A model generated the notes under the pieces. It searched no databases and was not told the DNA's origin. It saw only the letters and a list, made by a program, of their open reading frames with translations. The translations under genes and the position numbers were made by a program. Source: Anthopleura xanthogrammica (taxonomy: Eukaryota; Cnidaria; Anthozoa; Actiniaria; Actiniidae). From it: 64,000 nt of DNA. Every line of letters starts with the position of its first letter. Position 1 is the stretch's first letter. Location of the stretch: assembly GCA_964019055.1 (NCBI GenBank), contig OZ025224.1:9257257-9321256 (forward strand). The letters run 5' to 3'. Positions 61,901 to 64,000 of the stretch are shown in pieces.

Positions 61901-63847
61901 GAATGACTACTAAAACTACTAAAAAGCTCTAGATATATTTTTATACTCACAGGTAGTAGGTGGTCATACTTCTTCTTTGCATGATCACCACAATCCCAGA
62001 ACTGGAACCTGAATATCACAACTTTTGATGAATTAATGAGCTGAAATAATAAGAAGTCAATCTGGTCAAGGACTTAGAACCATTTTCATAGTTACATGAC
62101 CCAGACGACTAGCTATTATTCAAGTCGTCTGGGTTTTTGGTTTCTGTCAATCTTATTTCAATGGTCTGAGCTAGTAAATGTTTGATCGACGGCGGCCAAA
62201 AACCCAGACATCTTGGGCTGCGTTGGTCATGTATTTATGAAACTGGGTGTAGCAATCTATGATCTATTAGTTTGCCTGTACAAATATATATATATTAATG
62301 CTGTGTGGTGAAAAAAACCTTGTGTTGCTGCCTTTGGGAAGAATACTGGGGTGAGGGTGTAAAGGAAGGGGAAGGTAGCCCCATTTCTTGACCACACCCA
62401 GTCAGTTCAGTTTTGGTATCACTCTGTTGTGCAAGAGGTCATGGGTTCAAGCTCTGGTCTGACTAAAACTCAGGGTCTTAAAAGATCTGAGTAGCAGGTG
62501 CTGCCTTTGTCCTAAAAACATCTGAAAATGGTTAGAACTTTGCATTTGCTTGGATAAGCATATCATACTGTAGACCTCTTAAAGCTCTTTACTTTGGGCA
62601 TAATGTTTTCCCATTTCAGAACACATAGATTTTAACTACCTTGACTGGCCAGTATATGACAGATGTCTGAATGCCAGGGGTTTCAATATGGGTGCGAGGA
62701 ATCTCTGTTACAAGTATAAAACAAAGTCATAAACAAAATCTTAATATTACATGTATGAAATATAGATTTCTGTTGTAAGTGAGCTTCCTTGGTAAGAGGC
62801 TCTTTAGGGAAGCAGTGGCAGGTCTATTTCACTTCACAGGGATGGCGAAGCATTAAGTGGGGAGGGAGGTAGAATTTTTTTCTTTTTGGGAGGAGCACAT
62901 CTTAAAGTAGGGGGACTAGAATCTTTTTTTTACTAAGAGAATGTAAGAAAAAAGTATAAATTGGGGGTGCCAAAGTCCCCCCTCAGCCCTCCCTGGCTCT
63001 GCCATCCCTGCTTCAAGAAGGTGGCTGTTACCTAGAAAGGCATCTATCTCACAAGTCATATATCTCACAGAACTGGAGGAGATGGATCGCAAAGATTTAC
63101 TTTAATTTTTTAAACAACACATTTACTTCAACTTTTTTTCTCTAAATTCTTTGAAATGCGTGTTTTTGTATTGGGAAGAGACTTGGAGCAAGGGCCGCTT
63201 GGCTAAGCATCGAAGCGCTGTGATTGGACGGTTCGTGCGTGCTCCGGACACCTGGCTGTATCAAGGTCAAAAGTTTCTCACCTTGTCCACTGAGCTTTGC
63301 TATTGTACTGGTTTTACCAATACCAGCCTTGCCGTTTAACAGTATCTTGTAGTTAAGTATGTCAGGGGGGGACTGCATTGGCAGGCTGGGCATCTCCAGT
63401 AAACCTACCATAAAGACGAGAATAATATTTCCATGGTATGTATGTAGCTACCTCCATCCCTCCTCCCCCTTTCCCCCTCCTGCTATACATCAGTTCACCT
63501 TTCCTCTTCAAATTTCAAGGTTCTACTACCTTTCTAGCTAAAATATTTCATATTTTCCTCCCCTAAAATATCTATTATGAAACAAAGCATCATTCTAGAA
63601 TCTTAAAGAACCCGTCTGCTTTGAAAAACTGAAGCCTAGCACTTAAAAAAGGACTAAAAGTGTAGAAAAACCAACTGAAAGAAGTTCATTGAACAGAAGA
63701 GAAAAGTACGACAACATTTTGTGGAGTCGACAACAACATACCAAACACTTTGCGCCTATTTCTTCTCAAAATTCCAGCAAAATATTCCCTGCCTTCTTGT
63801 GAATCTTGCCAGTTGAACTGGATAACAGATCCTCTAGCTTTAAACAT
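58903..63847 (-). CDS. CPLANE2: Ciliogenesis small GTPase CPLANE2 (RSG1)
   Basis: Nine minus-strand exons in transcript order: 63742-63847, 63282-63404, 62640-62704, 61951-62040, 60871-60923, 60746-60773, 59740-59795, 59186-59333, 58903-59031. All joins are phase-consistent and encode 265 residues, close to the roughly 258 of vertebrate RSG1. Residues 60-67 are the P-loop GKAGIGKT; HIETPGIQT (82-90) is the switch I region. FWDCGDHAKKK replaces the usual DTAG of G3, as in RSG1 proteins; TKFD (173-176) is the base-recognition motif and DGRSLDGRAG matches the C-terminal signature. There is no C-terminal prenylation cysteine. RSG1 acts with the CPLANE complex (Fuzzy, Inturned, Wdpcp) at basal bodies in cilium assembly. 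The start ATG is chosen because VIQFNWQDSQEGREYFAGIL matches the family N-terminus. Confidence 0.95.
59370..59577 (-). repeat. SINE, minus strand, CPLANE2 intron 7
   Basis: One tail unit (AACCTCCAGGCTGACCAAAG, AAGTCACAGATCAAATTG), the body GAAGGGAGGATAACCAGGGAACC, then ATGTAATGCTGAGTCCAGAAATGGAACCCAAGACCTCAGAGGTGAGAGGC and a head ending CACTACACCACCCTTGA. Confidence 0.85.
59640..59690. repeat. (CCCCT)n microsatellite, CPLANE2 intron 7
   Basis: About eight CCCCT repeats. Confidence 0.92.
59875..60030 (-). repeat. Diverged SINE, CPLANE2 intron 6
   Basis: TAGAAATTGATTTTTGCAGA, CACAAATGAGAACCAACTAG and AGCCCGGCAAGATTCAAACC (inverse B-box-like) keep the order of minus-strand SINE copies. Confidence 0.5.
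60190..60325. mobile_element. MITE family 1 copy, CPLANE2 intron 6
   Basis: GCCCATTTCAGACTATGTGTTATTCC pairs with GGGAATGACACATGGTTTGAAATG. Confidence 0.8.
61025..61875 (+). repeat. SINE with tail amplified to about 11 units of 69 bp, CPLANE2 intron 4
   Basis: The SINE body (GTAGAGTTGCTTGTTGGTTT, CTCCAGTTTCTTCCCTCCATAAAATTCAACATG) runs directly into tandem units of GTGAGTTGAGTGTTGTGTGCATAGAATATTGAATGTAGTGGTAGTGTGTGTGAGTAAAATTATCAACAT. Units differ by AAAATT/AAAACT/GAAACT and a missing GTT. A single monomer occurs at 46.6 kb. Minus-strand THTHYHYIQYSMHTTLNSHV frames are artefacts. Confidence 0.92.
62088..62240. mobile_element. MITE family 2 copy, CPLANE2 intron 3
   Basis: CATGACCCAGACGACTAGCT then GTCGTCTGGGTTTTTGGTTT at the left; GGCCAAAAACCCAGACATCTTGGGCTGCGTTGGTCATG at the right. 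The left arm is rearranged relative to 57.83 kb. Confidence 0.75.
62430..62560 (+). repeat. tRNA-derived SINE fragment, CPLANE2 intron 3
   Basis: GTTGTGCAAGAGGTCATGGGTTCAAGCTCTGGTCTGA has a B-box-like GGGTTCAAGCTC; the following CTCAGGGTCTTAAAAGATCTGAG matches the GACCCTGAG part of the 7.56-kb SINE. Confidence 0.6.
62590..62628. mobile_element. MITE family 1 end fragment beside CPLANE2 exon 3
   Basis: TACTTTGGGCATAATGTTTTCCCATTTCAGAACACA is one terminal arm only. It lies about 12 bp beyond the exon 3 splice donor. Confidence 0.7.
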
Positions 63848-64000
63848 TATTGGATTTAGAGAAAGTAGTTAATTTTATAGGGAAAATCTTTGAATTTTTA
63901 TCAGATGACGTCCGCCATCTTGGAATCACGAAGTGCATAACAAGGCTTGGGATCCCTGTGTTAAAGCTGTTTCACGACTTCCGGTTCCAAAACGAAAAGC
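63848..64000. promoter_or_regulatory. CPLANE2 promoter and 5' UTR region
   Basis: GTCCGCCATCTTGGAATC at about 63909 is a YY1-type site (inverse AAGATGGCGG) 60 bp upstream of the CPLANE2 start and plausibly near its transcription start. The window ends here, so any divergent neighbour is not visible. Confidence 0.5.

Overview
This is a eukaryotic, animal (metazoan) nuclear DNA window. The evidence is AT-rich sequence, many short GT-AG introns, single-copy animal genes (PEX14, LRRC34, CPLANE2/RSG1 and a leucine-rich-repeat GPCR), and heavy seeding with short inverted-repeat elements, tRNA-derived SINEs and simple repeats. The mix of intron-rich ancestral-type genes and an invertebrate LRR-GPCR fits a cnidarian, probably an anthozoan. 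That assignment is inference; no species marker was seen. Exon structures below were assembled by hand from splice sites and reading-frame continuity.

Layout: 1-3.66 kb holds a SINE with a tandemly expanded tail and intronic or intergenic DNA. 3.66-5.42 kb (minus) carries the first two coding exons of a WD40-repeat gene, divergent from PEX14 at 5.92-11.32 kb (plus, 11 exons, complete). LRRC34 (12.94-18.24 kb, minus, 11 exons, complete) converges on PEX14 and is divergent from an unusual ankyrin plus C2-domain gene (18.69-23.45 kb, plus, 7 exons, complete). The 18.24-18.69 kb interval is a shared promoter with an RFX X-box-like site. From 23.4 to 50.8 kb the window is gene-poor: a 36-bp minisatellite, foldback elements, a 2.3-kb ATGG-type tetranucleotide array, GA and GAAA microsatellites, SINEs, and a repeated, possibly structured RNA-like element. 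An LRR-containing rhodopsin-family GPCR (50.84-57.60 kb, plus, 4 coding exons) follows, converging on CPLANE2/RSG1 (58.90-63.85 kb, minus, 9 exons, complete).

The genes form no operon. Two links are worth noting: CPLANE2 is a ciliogenesis GTPase, and the LRRC34/ankyrin-C2 promoter carries an X-box-like site, so ciliary expression of that divergent pair is a reasonable hypothesis. The most unusual non-coding signals are three separate cases of SINE 3' tails amplified in place into tandem arrays (58 bp and 69 bp units), a MITE family whose terminal repeat contains a YY1-like motif and has seeded a roughly 63-bp tandem array, and two copies of an unidentified dispersed sequence with conserved hairpins next to a T-run.
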